Shown one piece after another: positions 47,320 through 55,799 of a DNA stretch of 64,000 nt (the stretch's first letter is position 1; every line of letters starts with the position of its first letter). The notes beneath the pieces are model-generated. The model saw only the letters and a program-made list of their open reading frames with translations, was not told where the DNA came from and did no database searches. The DNA lies in assembly GCA_965218495.1 (NCBI GenBank), contig OZ244626.1, positions 372,001 to 436,000 of the forward strand. The letters are read 5' to 3'. Origin of the DNA: G965218495 sp965218495. Lineage in GTDB: Bacteria; Bacteroidota; Rhodothermia; Rhodothermales; Bin80. A program made the position numbers and the translations under genes.

Positions 47320-48351
47320 ATGGTTGTCATAATGGAGACGGGGGCCACGGAGCCCCAGATAGAATCGGTCATTGAAAACCTGAACGAGCGTGGCTTTGAT
47401 GTGCATCGCTCCAGCGGTGTTAAGCAAACGGTGCTAGGTGCCATCGGGGTCAAGCCGGAGTTCGATCCGCGTATCATACGCGTCCTGGAAGGCGTGGCCG
47501 ATGTGCAACGCGTCACGGAAGCCTACAAGTTCGCCAGTCGCAGTTGGAAGAAGGAGCCCAGCGTCTACGACATTAATGGCGTAGAAGTTGGGGGAAATGA
47601 ATTCATCTTGATGGCTGGCCCCTGCTCAGTCGAAACCGAAGAGCAGATCGACGCTACAGCTGCCCATGTCGCCGCGCACGGGGCTACCTTCTTGCGCGGT
47701 GGCGCCTTCAAGCCCCGGACCTCGCCTTATTCATTTCAGGGTCTGGGAGAGGAGGGTCTTCGGCTCTTGCGTGCTGCGGGTGACCGGCATGGGCTGAATG
47801 TGATCACGGAAGTCACAGATGTGGGCAAAGTTGACCTGGTATACCGGTTTGCAGACGTGTTCCAAGTAGGTGCGCGCAACATGCAGAACTTCGACCTGCT
47901 CAAAGAGCTGGGGCGTAGCGACAAGCCTGTCTTTCTCAAACGCGGGCTTGCGGCCACTATCAACGAGTGGCTTATGGCGGCTGAATATGTCATGAGTCAG
48001 GGGAATCCGCACGTCATCCTGTGCGAGCGTGGCATCCGAACCTTTGAAACTGCTACGCGCAACACGCTGGACCTCTCCGCTGTTCCGGTCGTCAAGAAGA
48101 AAAGCCACCTGCCCATCTTTGCGGACCCAAGCCATGCTACCGGAATTCGGGGTAAGGTGATTCCCATGGCTCGGGCGGCCGTGGCAGCCGGCGCCGATGG
48201 TATTATCGTTGAGGTGCATCCCGAGCCGGGCAAGGCCTTAAGTGATGGCCCCCAGTCCTTGTTCTTTGACCAATTTGTGGCCCTAGCTACGCAAATCCGT
48301 GACATCGCGCGCGCGATTGGACGAACGATGAAGGAGCCCGTGTACGCATAA
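47320..48351 (+). CDS. aroF: 3-deoxy-7-phosphoheptulonate synthase
   Basis: First enzyme of the shikimate pathway, condensing phosphoenolpyruvate and erythrose 4-phosphate. The 343-residue form has an N-terminal ferredoxin-like regulatory domain (residues 1-75, METGATEPQIESVIENL) followed by the type I-beta catalytic barrel: MAGPCSVETEEQI, FLRGGAFKPRTSPYSFQGLG, DVFQVGARNMQNFDLLKELG, LKRGLAATINEWL, LCERGIRTFE, IFADPSHATG and VEVHPEPGKALSDGPQSL. This is the Thermotoga/Bacillus-like class that is inhibited by aromatic amino acids or prephenate through the N-terminal domain; the inhibitor here is not known. Confidence 0.94.
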   Translation: MVVIMETGATEPQIESVIENLNERGFDVHRSSGVKQTVLGAIGVKPEFDPRIIRVLEGVADVQRVTEAYKFASRSWKKEPSVYDINGVEVGGNEFILMAGPCSVETEEQIDATAAHVAAHGATFLRGGAFKPRTSPYSFQGLGEEGLRLLRAAGDRHGLNVITEVTDVGKVDLVYRFADVFQVGARNMQNFDLLKELGRSDKPVFLKRGLAATINEWLMAAEYVMSQGNPHVILCERGIRTFETATRNTLDLSAVPVVKKKSHLPIFADPSHATGIRGKVIPMARAAVAAGADGIIVEVHPEPGKALSDGPQSLFFDQFVALATQIRDIARAIGRTMKEPVYA

Positions 48352-48366
48352 GGATCCACTAGCATC

Positions 48367-48777
48367 ATGTGGCATCGCTATTTGAACGCAAGTCTGGTAT
48401 GCACCCTGCTTCTGGGTGGTTGCGCTGCGTCCGGCGGTAGCCAGTCTCCGAACAAGACGGGCACAATTACACAGAGCGAGATCGATGAATCCGGCCTCAT
48501 ATTTGCGACCGCGCACGATGTTGTGCGGCAGTTGAGGCCTCGGTGGCTGATCGAGCGCGGCGTGTCCTCATTCATTCCTACGGGGGTTTCCGATACGCTT
48601 CTGGACTTTATCGCTGTGTACGTCGACAATCAGTTGCTGGGGGACCCGGAATCGCTCAAGGGCGTCTCGCCTCTGCTTATTACGGACATAAGATTCTTGG
48701 ATACGGCAGAGTCACAGCGCCTGGGATCTCGCAGCCACATTCATGGCGCGATCGTTGTCAGAACAAGGTCGCGGTAA
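48367..48777 (+). CDS. Small lipoprotein of unknown function
   Basis: 136 residues with a signal and lipobox (LVCTLLLGGC). The mature part has DVVRQLRPRWLIERG, VYVDNQLLGDPESL, and a C-terminal IRFLDTAESQRLGSRSHIHGAIVVRTR, a pattern I associate with small lipoproteins in Gemmatimonadota- and Rhodothermota-type genomes that resemble the plug part of TonB receptors (VYVDGxxLGxxxxLxxI...IRxLxxxxA). This is from memory of the pattern, and the function is unknown. It starts 15 bases after aroF and stops 18 bases before prfA. Confidence 0.6.
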   Translation: MWHRYLNASLVCTLLLGGCAASGGSQSPNKTGTITQSEIDESGLIFATAHDVVRQLRPRWLIERGVSSFIPTGVSDTLLDFIAVYVDNQLLGDPESLKGVSPLLITDIRFLDTAESQRLGSRSHIHGAIVVRTRSR

Positions 48778-48795
48778 GGATCACGCGAAGTTTGG

Positions 48796-49872
48796 ATGAT
48801 TGACATTTCGAAGCTTCAGGATGTTAAGCGTCGACTGGAGGAGGTCAATTTGCTCATCGCCAGTCCCGGAGTAGCCGCCGATCCCCAAAAGATGGCTCTG
48901 CTGGGACCCGAGTATCGCGAGTTGAGCGAGCTCGTCGCGCTCATCCAAGAGTACGAATCACTGCTGCAGGAGCGAGAGGAATTGGGGGAGATGATCCGCA
49001 CGGAAAGCGACGAAGAGTTAGTCAGGCTTGCCAGAGACGAAGTTGACGCGCTTTCATTGGTGCTGCCGGAGCGCGAGCGTGCGCTTCGCCTGAAGCTCAT
49101 CCCCATGGACCCGGAGGATGCCAAAGATGCCATAGTGGAGATCCGGGCCGGCACCGGAGGCCAGGAAGCGGCACTTTTTGCCAGAGACCTTTACCGGCTC
49201 TACCACCGATTCGCTGACGGCAAGGGATGGAAGGTCAGCATTATGAATACCTCTGAGGGTGGAGCGGGCGGCTATAAGGAGATCGTTTTTGGCATCAGCG
49301 GCAAGGATGTCTACGGCTGCATGAAGTACGAAAATGGGGTCCACCGCGTGCAGCGCGTCCCCGAAACGGAGTCAAGTGGACGTCTCCACACTTCTGCGGC
49401 TTCAGTCGCGGTATTGCCTGAGGCAGACGGTGTCGAAGTCGCCATTGAGCCTCAGGAACTCAAGATTGATGTATACCGGTCCAGTGGCCCAGGCGGGCAG
49501 AGCGTAAACACTACCGACTCGGCAGTACGCATTACGCACATACCTTCGGGCCTGGTGGTAACGTGCCAGGACGAGAAAAGCCAGCACAAGAATAAGGCCA
49601 AGGCACTGCGCGTGCTCCGCTCCAGGCTTTATGAGCTGAAGATGCAGGAAGCCAACGCGGAGCGTGACGCTGTGCGCCGCTCCGCGGTAAGCAGTGGGGA
49701 CAGGTCGGCCAAAATTCGGACGTACAACTTTCCGCAGGATCGCGTGACCGATCATCGCCTTGACGGCGACTTCAAGAATTACCCGTTACGCAAGATCATT
49801 GACGGCGATCTTGGTGCGCTTATCGGGGCGCTGCGCACGATGGATAACACGGAGCGTCTTGCAAACCTATAG
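48796..49872 (+). CDS. prfA: Peptide chain release factor 1
   Basis: 358-residue class-I release factor reading UAA and UAG. Contains the catalytic GGQ in SSGPGGQSVNTTDSAVRITH, the codon-recognition region around GRLHTSAASVAVLPEAD, and the RTYNFPQDRVTDHRL end motif. The coiled N-terminal domain (residues 1-95) is Leu/Glu-rich as usual. Start at ATG 48796, giving MIDISKLQDVKRRLEEVN. It is followed by a 120-base gap with a small inverted repeat, then the ribosomal protein genes. Confidence 0.96.
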   Translation: MIDISKLQDVKRRLEEVNLLIASPGVAADPQKMALLGPEYRELSELVALIQEYESLLQEREELGEMIRTESDEELVRLARDEVDALSLVLPERERALRLKLIPMDPEDAKDAIVEIRAGTGGQEAALFARDLYRLYHRFADGKGWKVSIMNTSEGGAGGYKEIVFGISGKDVYGCMKYENGVHRVQRVPETESSGRLHTSAASVAVLPEADGVEVAIEPQELKIDVYRSSGPGGQSVNTTDSAVRITHIPSGLVVTCQDEKSQHKNKAKALRVLRSRLYELKMQEANAERDAVRRSAVSSGDRSAKIRTYNFPQDRVTDHRLDGDFKNYPLRKIIDGDLGALIGALRTMDNTERLANL

Positions 49873-49963
49873 CCTGTTCTAGGGCAATTCACGAAGTGGC
49901 AGCGGATCAGATAGCGTGTACAATGAGTACAATTAGGCTGTACCCTGCTCCCGGAACGGGGGC

Positions 49964-49980
49964 ATGACCATTCTAGTCAT
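49964..49980. promoter_or_regulatory. Short inverted repeat upstream of the S6-S18 gene
   Basis: ATGAC and GTCAT are separated by seven bases, 16 bases before the possible start codon at 49996. It could be a ribosomal-protein autoregulatory hairpin, but it is short and the reading is weak. Confidence 0.2.
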
Positions 49981-49995
49981 TCCATAGGGCTTGTT

Positions 49996-50580
49996 ATGAG
50001 AGGAAACAGACAGATGTACGAGCTCACGTACATCCTGACGTCGGTGCTGTCATCCGAACAGATTGCCGAGGTCGTTAGCAAGATCACTGCTGCGGTAGAG
50101 AACGTTGGTGGCGACGTCCAGCAGGTAGACCAGTGGGGCATGAAGCGTCTGGCTTACCCGGTGGCCAAGAAGCGTAACGGCTACTACGTCAACATGTACT
50201 TCGAGGGGCCGACCACCATGGTGGCTCGGATTGAGCGGCTCCTTTCGATTGACGACCACGTGTTGCGATACCTCACGCTTGTCATGGACAAAAAAATGCT
50301 CTTGGCTCTCGACACGAAGCGCCGTAGCAGCGAGGCTGCTGCAGATTCGCAGGAAGGCGAGGATACGGCCGCCCTGCAGGAGATCTCCACTGCTCGGGGC
50401 CCGCGCTACATTGATTTCAAGGAAACTGAATTCCTGCAGCGTTACATCAATGAGCAAGGCAAAATGTTGCCGAGGCGGTTTACCCTTGTTTCAGCAAAGC
50501 GGCAACGTGCCATCACGCGTGCCATCAAGAGGGCGCGCCACTTGGCGCTTATGCCTTACGTTGCGGACTTTGTTCGGTAG
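49996..50580 (+). CDS. Ribosomal protein bS6-bS18 fusion
   Basis: One 194-residue frame holds two ribosomal proteins. Residues 7 to about 105 are S6: MYELTYILTSVLSSEQIAEV, WGMKRLAYPVAKKRNGYYVN, and the SIDDHVLRYLTL helix. Residues about 106-133 are an acidic Ala/Glu/Ser linker. Residues 134-194 are S18: PRYIDFKETEFLQRYINEQG, KMLPRRFTLVSAKRQRAITRA and IKRARHLALMPYVADF. In other bacteria these are separate genes (rpsF, rpsR) in the same operon and their products bind each other on the 30S platform. A second start codon at 50014, preceded by an AGAGGA-like site, is more likely. No other rpsR is seen before rplI, 27 bases downstream. Confidence 0.92.
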   Translation: MRGNRQMYELTYILTSVLSSEQIAEVVSKITAAVENVGGDVQQVDQWGMKRLAYPVAKKRNGYYVNMYFEGPTTMVARIERLLSIDDHVLRYLTLVMDKKMLLALDTKRRSSEAAADSQEGEDTAALQEISTARGPRYIDFKETEFLQRYINEQGKMLPRRFTLVSAKRQRAITRAIKRARHLALMPYVADFVR

Positions 50581-50606
50581 TCCGGTGAAACCTGTATTGT
50601 GAGACG

Positions 50607-51062
50607 ATGAAAGTCATACTCCTTAGTGATCTGAAGAATCTCGGCGAGGAAGGCGAGGTCGTCGCGGTAAGAGCCGGCTACGCGCGCAACTACCTCATAC
50701 CGAAGGGTTACGCGCGCATTGCGACACCCGGTGCGGTGCGTGCACGCCAGGATCAGTTGCAGCAGCAGATGCGCAAGCATGCCCAAGAGCGCGACAATTC
50801 GGAATTGCTTCGCCGGGAACTTGAAAAGGTCGTCGTCAGGGTGGAAGCCAAGGTCGGCGAGGAGGATCGCATCTTTGGCACGGTGACGCCACAGCAGGTT
50901 GCGCTGGGCCTTGCGGTCCAGGGTTTCCAGATTGATCGGCGCACGGTTAGCTTTTCCGAAGACATCCGCTCCCTGGGAGTGTATACGGCTACCATCAAGC
51001 TTGATACTGACATCCAGGCCAAGGTTAAGGTGCAGGTGATGCCTGAGGGCAGTACAGGTTAG
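50607..51062 (+). CDS. rplI: 50S ribosomal protein bL9
   Basis: 151 residues. The classic N-terminal domain MKVILLSDLKNLGEEGEVV, VRAGYARNYLIPKGYA is followed by a charged linking helix (residues 50-80) and the C-terminal domain with FGTVTPQQVALGLAVQG and LGVYTATIKLDTDIQAKVKVQV. It binds 23S rRNA domain V near the L1 stalk. It lies directly behind the S6-S18 gene, in the order rpsF-rpsR-rplI that is conserved in many bacteria. Confidence 0.96.
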   Translation: MKVILLSDLKNLGEEGEVVAVRAGYARNYLIPKGYARIATPGAVRARQDQLQQQMRKHAQERDNSELLRRELEKVVVRVEAKVGEEDRIFGTVTPQQVALGLAVQGFQIDRRTVSFSEDIRSLGVYTATIKLDTDIQAKVKVQVMPEGSTG

Positions 51063-51092
51063 TTGCATCAAGTCCGCAAAAGCCGTTTTGCG

Positions 51093-51692
51093 ATGGCATT
51101 CGTTCGGTATCTAGTCCTTTTGGTGCTGCTGTGCTGGCTACCAGTGGCTGCCAACGCTCAGGTTCGAAGCCACGCACTGGATGTCATCCCGTGGCACGTG
51201 CGGGTGGAACCGGACACCGTTCGACCCGGCGGCGTTGCGCGCCTGGTATTTCAGGCTAGGCTGGGCGAGTCCAAGGACGGCCCATGGAAGATGTACGCCT
51301 TGGGTTCACCGCGCCCAAGCCGCGCCGTCAGTATCACACTGAATTCACTTCCTGAGGGTATCCGGCAGCCGGGTCCGATGGAGCAGTGGGGCGCAAAAAG
51401 AGGATTCGACCAGTGGTTCGATACTACGGTCGTGTATTTCGAGGGGCATGCGCTACTGTGGAGTGATCTAGCTGTTAGCACTGCCTCAGCGGAAGGGGTC
51501 CGCGAGGTTCGTGGCGAGATCGCCTTCATGGTATGTAACGACCGCATCTGCCTGCCGCCGGCTACGCTACCGTTTGCAGCCACTTTCAAGGTAAAGCACG
51601 ATGCCAGCGGATCGCTGCCGCCCACACCCCCGAAGTATGTGCCAGCATTGATCGGGAATGACGATTCCCAACTTTGGCCGGTGCCAGATTAG
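51093..51692 (+). CDS. Lone DsbD-alpha (N-terminal domain) protein
   Basis: 200 residues from the ATG at 51093; a TTG in the same frame at 51063 adds ten. A signal peptide (LLVLLCWLPVAANAQ) is followed by the periplasmic DsbD N-terminal fold, with the diagnostic Cys pair in FMVCNDRICLPPATLPF. In full DsbD this domain passes electrons to periplasmic reductases and is fused to eight membrane helices and a thioredoxin domain, both absent here. The protein might accept electrons from a separate CcdA-type or DsbD partner elsewhere, or act in cytochrome c or thiol-disulfide chemistry. Starts 31 bases after rplI. Confidence 0.75.
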   Translation: MAFVRYLVLLVLLCWLPVAANAQVRSHALDVIPWHVRVEPDTVRPGGVARLVFQARLGESKDGPWKMYALGSPRPSRAVSITLNSLPEGIRQPGPMEQWGAKRGFDQWFDTTVVYFEGHALLWSDLAVSTASAEGVREVRGEIAFMVCNDRICLPPATLPFAATFKVKHDASGSLPPTPPKYVPALIGNDDSQLWPVPD

Positions 51693-52049
51693 GCAGCGGC
51701 CCACCACTGGCGCAACGCAGTTTCGTCGGCGGACTTGTTTCATGTGGCTTGGAAAACAGGCAACCCCAATGCGAAACTGCCTTGGGGTCGCCAATTCGGC
51801 TTTGGGAGCCAATGCCATGCCGACATTTTGCTGGGTGAGTCGGTATGTACAGCCAGGCAGGTCACGAAAACACGTTGCACCTAGTTGTCGCGCTGCGAGT
51901 CTGTACGCGCTAGCTGGCGCACTCGTCTGATTCGTTCCAGGCGTGGACAGCATTGTTTTGTGTCACGCAGGACCGTGGTCACTGGTCCCACGAGGCCAAA
52001 CGTGGCCAAGTGCTGTACCATTTTGGCCATTTTCCAACTGTTGAATCCC
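51693..52049. other. Intergenic stretch, no gene recognised
   Basis: About 360 bases containing the promoter region of the following aminotransferase. The open frame that extends the aminotransferase back to 51885 has no conserved sequence and is not counted as coding. No RNA motif was recognised. Confidence 0.5.
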
Positions 52050-53222
52050 ATGAATTCATTTCGTCCACCCCATCGAATCCTCATGGGCCCCGGGCCTTCA
52101 GATGTAGCCGCTCGGGTCCTAGAGGCTATGGCGCGCCCTACTATCGGCCACCTTGATCCTGAATTCGTGACCCTGATGGACAGGATCAAGTCCCAGCTTC
52201 AGCGCGCATTCAGGACCGCCAACTCGTTGACCATGCCGGTCTCTGGCCCTGGAACCGCGGGCATGGAATCGTGCGTGGTAAACATTCTTGAGCCGGGCGA
52301 CACGGTCGTCGTGTGCCAGAATGGTGTATTCGGCGGGCGTCTTAAGGCGATGGCTGAGCGCTGTGGAGCCACAGTGGTACATGTCCAGGACGAGTGGGGC
52401 CGCGCCGTGAGTCCGGAAAAGCTGGAGTCGGCGCTGGCTAGGACGCCGGCCGCTGCCGCGGTGGCATTTGTACATGCGGAGACGTCTACTGGGGCGCTAT
52501 CGGATGCAGAGACGTTATCAAAGATTGCGCAGGACCATGGATGCCTTACGATCGTGGACACGGTAACGTCGTTGGGCGGCTCGCCGCTGCACGTAGACAC
52601 ATGGGGTCTGGATGCTGTGTACTCAGGCACACAGAAATGCCTTTCCTGTACGCCAGGCCTGTCTCCTATCACTATGAGTCCAAAGGCATTGCAAAAGGTG
52701 GAATGCCGCAGCACACCAGTACAGAGTTGGTTTATGGATGTCGGTCTGGTGATAGGGTATTGGGGTAGCAGCTCAATGCGATCCTACCATCACACGGCGC
52801 CGATCAATGCCCTGTATGGCCTTGACGAGGCCCTATTGATGCTGCACGAGGAAGGATTGGTGGCAGCTTGGGCGCGCCATGAGCGCAATCACCGTGCCCT
52901 TCGGGCCGGCCTCGAGGTACTGGGAATGCACTTTATCGTGCCGCCAACGGAGCGCATCCCGCAACTCAATGCAGTTCAGGTCCCTGATGGGGCTGATGAA
53001 GCAAGAGTGCGCGGGCGACTTTTGGAGGAGTATGACCTGGAAATAGGTGCAGGTCTCGGTGCGCTCGCCGGCAAGGTCTGGCGCATCGGTCTTATGGGCT
53101 ACAGTAGCCGCCGCGAAAACATCATGGCGGTCCTCACGGCGCTGGGTCGCGTCTTGTCTGAGGAGGGACTGAAGGTTTCCTCCGCCGAGGCCGCGGCGGA
53201 GGCAGAGCGTACGTTAGCCTAA
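52050..53222 (+). CDS. Serine-pyruvate/alanine-glyoxylate aminotransferase family protein
   Basis: 390-residue class-V PLP aminotransferase. The start at 52050 gives MNSFRPPHRILMGPGPSDVAARV, the standard beginning of this family; the longer frame has no conserved extension. Visible are HLDPEFVTLMDRIKSQLQ, SGPGTAGMESCVVNILEPGD, AETSTGALSD, VDTVTSLGGSPLHVD, the PLP lysine in YSGTQKCLSCTPGLSPI, and YHHTAPINALYGLDEAL. Enzymes of this group move amino groups between alanine, serine, glyoxylate or hydroxypyruvate, and the preferred substrate cannot be read here. It is followed after 14 bases by sbcB. Confidence 0.88.
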   Translation: MNSFRPPHRILMGPGPSDVAARVLEAMARPTIGHLDPEFVTLMDRIKSQLQRAFRTANSLTMPVSGPGTAGMESCVVNILEPGDTVVVCQNGVFGGRLKAMAERCGATVVHVQDEWGRAVSPEKLESALARTPAAAAVAFVHAETSTGALSDAETLSKIAQDHGCLTIVDTVTSLGGSPLHVDTWGLDAVYSGTQKCLSCTPGLSPITMSPKALQKVECRSTPVQSWFMDVGLVIGYWGSSSMRSYHHTAPINALYGLDEALLMLHEEGLVAAWARHERNHRALRAGLEVLGMHFIVPPTERIPQLNAVQVPDGADEARVRGRLLEEYDLEIGAGLGALAGKVWRIGLMGYSSRRENIMAVLTALGRVLSEEGLKVSSAEAAAEAERTLA

Positions 53223-53236
53223 TCAGTTATTGCGTT

Positions 53237-54667
53237 ATGCAAGGTGCCATGGATTTCTTCTGGTATGATTATGAAACGACAGGCCGGTGGCCGGTTGAAG
53301 ATCGACCGGTCCAGTTTGCCGGAGTTCGCACTGATGCTACGCTTCGCGAGATACGGCCGGTGGAGACACTCTACTGCCAGCCTGCGCCCGACTGCCTTCC
53401 CAAGGTCCGCGCCTGCCTCGTTCATCGGATTTCGCCTCAAGAGGCAAGACGTCGAGGCGTAACAGAACACGAATTTGCTTCGAGGATTCACTGCCTGCTA
53501 TCGGAGCCGAACACGTGCGCGGTGGGCTTCAATGCAATGCGGTTTGACCACATGTTCACGCAGCTACTGTTCTATCGCAATCTGCTGGACCCATACGCAT
53601 GGCACTATAAGAACGGCAATGCAAAGTGGGACATCATAAACCTCTTTCGTGCGGCTTATGCACTTCGTCCCGAAGGTCTCAGCTGGGCCAAAGATGAAGA
53701 CGGGAAGCTCTCATTCAGTCAGGAAGATCTTGCGGAGGCAAACGGCATCCAGTTGGCATCAGTGCACGATGCGACGGCAGACGTCAAGACCATGTTGGGC
53801 CTGGCACGGCTGATCAAAAAGAAGCAGCCCATGCTGTGGGACTACTACTTGGGCCTTTGCAAAAAGGCTGCGGTTAGTGCCCAGTTGCAGGACACCTTCA
53901 TCTACATTTCCGGGTCGGTGCTGCATTGGCGTAGAAGCGGCACGGTCGCAGCAATCCTTGGGAGAGACGGCAGCGGACGCGTGTACGCCTTCGATCTTTC
54001 CTACGACCCGCGCAGCTGTTTTGATACCGCGGACAAGGCGCTGCTTGCGGACGGTAGCACCAGCAGGAAGGCGTTGCACCGGTTTCGAGCGAATGCCTCG
54101 CCTTTTGTAGTGAGATTTGACATCTCCGGGTCCCTGTCCGCAAAGAGACGCGCGGAGCTGATTCAAATGGGATTGGACCTGGAAACGCTGCAGCGCCACT
54201 ACACGATTTTGGAGAAGAATCGGAGCAGTTACTACCAACGGGTCGCGGATGCATTTGAGACAAGGTGGAATGACAACAACGATTCGGACGTTGACGTTGC
54301 CCTCTTCAGTGGCGGTTTCATTCCCAACGTGGACCGCCGTCAACTGGAGAGGATCTTGGCGTCAATAGATACTCCGGTCCGGTGGGAGCAATTCAAATAC
54401 AGAGACAAACGGCTCCCCGAGCTGGTATTTCGATTTCGTGCGAGGAACTTCCCAGAGTCCCTTTCCAGAGAGGACGCAGCGCGCTGGCGAGCACACTGTA
54501 GGTACCAGGTATTCGAGAAACAGGATGCGGATGGGCTTACGCCTTTTGACCACTACAAGAATGATATCGACGAGAATCGGCGGGAAGACATCGATGAGAA
54601 TACGCGGAGGTTCCTCGATGACTTGGAATCATATGGCGACGAGTTGAAGGCCAAGCTGTTGGACTAG
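53237..54667 (+). CDS. sbcB: Exodeoxyribonuclease I
   Basis: 476 residues, close to the 475 of the E. coli enzyme, which degrades single-stranded DNA 3' to 5' and acts in recombination and mismatch repair. DEDDh exonuclease core: FWYDYETTG (D and E), VGFNAMRFDH, NGNAKWDIINLFRAAYALRPEG, and the late catalytic pair in SVHDATADVKTMLGLARL. The PYAWHYKN and RPEGLSWAKDEDGKLSFSQEDLAEANGI stretches (each shorter in the conserved core) match E. coli ExoI closely, and the C-terminal half with YRDKRLPELVFRFRARNFP is also ExoI-like. The start is ATG 53237 or 53249. Confidence 0.9.
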   Translation: MQGAMDFFWYDYETTGRWPVEDRPVQFAGVRTDATLREIRPVETLYCQPAPDCLPKVRACLVHRISPQEARRRGVTEHEFASRIHCLLSEPNTCAVGFNAMRFDHMFTQLLFYRNLLDPYAWHYKNGNAKWDIINLFRAAYALRPEGLSWAKDEDGKLSFSQEDLAEANGIQLASVHDATADVKTMLGLARLIKKKQPMLWDYYLGLCKKAAVSAQLQDTFIYISGSVLHWRRSGTVAAILGRDGSGRVYAFDLSYDPRSCFDTADKALLADGSTSRKALHRFRANASPFVVRFDISGSLSAKRRAELIQMGLDLETLQRHYTILEKNRSSYYQRVADAFETRWNDNNDSDVDVALFSGGFIPNVDRRQLERILASIDTPVRWEQFKYRDKRLPELVFRFRARNFPESLSREDAARWRAHCRYQVFEKQDADGLTPFDHYKNDIDENRREDIDENTRRFLDDLESYGDELKAKLLD

Positions 54668-54895
54668 CGTATTCCGGCCGTTGTATCGGAGCAAGGGCAG
54701 TGCTGCACCCGGGCGGCTGGCGCCGGACATATGCAAGCGAGTCGTGACACGATCGCGTGCGGGCAACGGGTACGACGCGACGACCGCATGTCTCCGCAGG
54801 TGCGAATGAATCCCGCCTGGGCCCGTAGCGGCGCTTGTGCAGATGGAGCGTTGCCATTAACTTCAGTGAGGTTACATTTTTATATTGAACAGCCA

Positions 54896-55717
54896 ATGAA
54901 GCGATTAATTGGCAGTGTTGCCCTGCTGCTCGCCCTTGGCGTACTGACTGGGCACGACATGTTTCTGAAGCTGCCCACGTACTTCCTCAGTGCGGATAGC
55001 CCGGCAACCATCGCTCTGCTTAATGGCACGTTTGATAAGAGCGAGAACGTCATCACCCGTGACCGAATGCTGGATGTCAGCATTGTAGGTCCCGGCGGCA
55101 AAGTGACGCACCCGGATACGTTGGCTTGGACAGACAAGGGCAACACAGCTTGGCTGGAGTTTCAGACCGGTGCGGCGGGTACGTACGTCGCCGGCGTCTC
55201 AACGGGCTCGCGGGAGATCGAGCTAAGCGCCGAGGACTTTAACGAATACCTTGCGCACGATGGCGTACTCGACATCCTGGAGGAACGAACCCGCATGGGG
55301 ACAGCCGACGAGGATGCCAGAGAGCGGTATTCCAAGCATGTAAAGGCGATATTCCAGGTTGGGGAGGCGCGCTCCGGCTCGTTTGCGCACGAGCTGGGAT
55401 ATCCAATCGAAATCATCCCGCTCGAAAACCCGTACGTGCTGGGCGTTGGCGACATATTTCCGGTACGAGTTCTGCTACGGGGTGCGCCCTTGCCATCCCA
55501 ACTCGTATACGCCAGTTACGATGGATACCACGCGCATGATGCCGATGGAAGTCATTCGGAAGCAGTGAAGACGCGAACGGATTCGGTTGGCGTTGCCTAC
55601 ATAACGCTCGAAGTCGAGGGTCGCTGGTACGTGCGCCTCATTCATATGGAAGAGAGCGAGGAGGCAGGCGTGGATTACGAATCGAATTGGGCAACTTTAA
55701 CGTTTCAGGTGCGCTAG
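54896..55717 (+). CDS. DUF4198-type periplasmic protein
   Basis: 273 residues from the ATG at 54896, starting with a signal peptide (LIGSVALLLALGVLTG). The next residues, HDMFLKLPTYFLSADSPATI, are typical of DUF4198 proteins, whose N-terminal His often follows the signal cleavage. The C-terminal half has a beta-sandwich look, with GVGDIFPVRVLLRGAPLP, TRTDSVGVAYITLEVEGRWYVRLIHME and NWATLTF. Some DUF4198 proteins are linked to metal (nickel or cobalt) uptake; here no metal-transport gene is adjacent, so a role in metal binding is only a possibility. The longer frame to 54731 shows no signal-like start. Confidence 0.75.
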   Translation: MKRLIGSVALLLALGVLTGHDMFLKLPTYFLSADSPATIALLNGTFDKSENVITRDRMLDVSIVGPGGKVTHPDTLAWTDKGNTAWLEFQTGAAGTYVAGVSTGSREIELSAEDFNEYLAHDGVLDILEERTRMGTADEDARERYSKHVKAIFQVGEARSGSFAHELGYPIEIIPLENPYVLGVGDIFPVRVLLRGAPLPSQLVYASYDGYHAHDADGSHSEAVKTRTDSVGVAYITLEVEGRWYVRLIHMEESEEAGVDYESNWATLTFQVR

Positions 55718-55762
55718 GCCGTCCGGCCGCAAGTTAAGCTAACTGTACTCGTTTTCCCTGTT

Positions 55763-55799
55763 CGCGATTTGCATATGCGCAAACAAACTGCAAATAGCG
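55763..55799. other. Imperfect hairpin after the DUF4198 gene
   Basis: CGCGATTTGCA and TGCAAATAGCG pair over ten positions (one mismatch) around a 15-base loop, 45 bases past the stop. No T-tract follows, so a terminator role is unproven. Confidence 0.3.
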
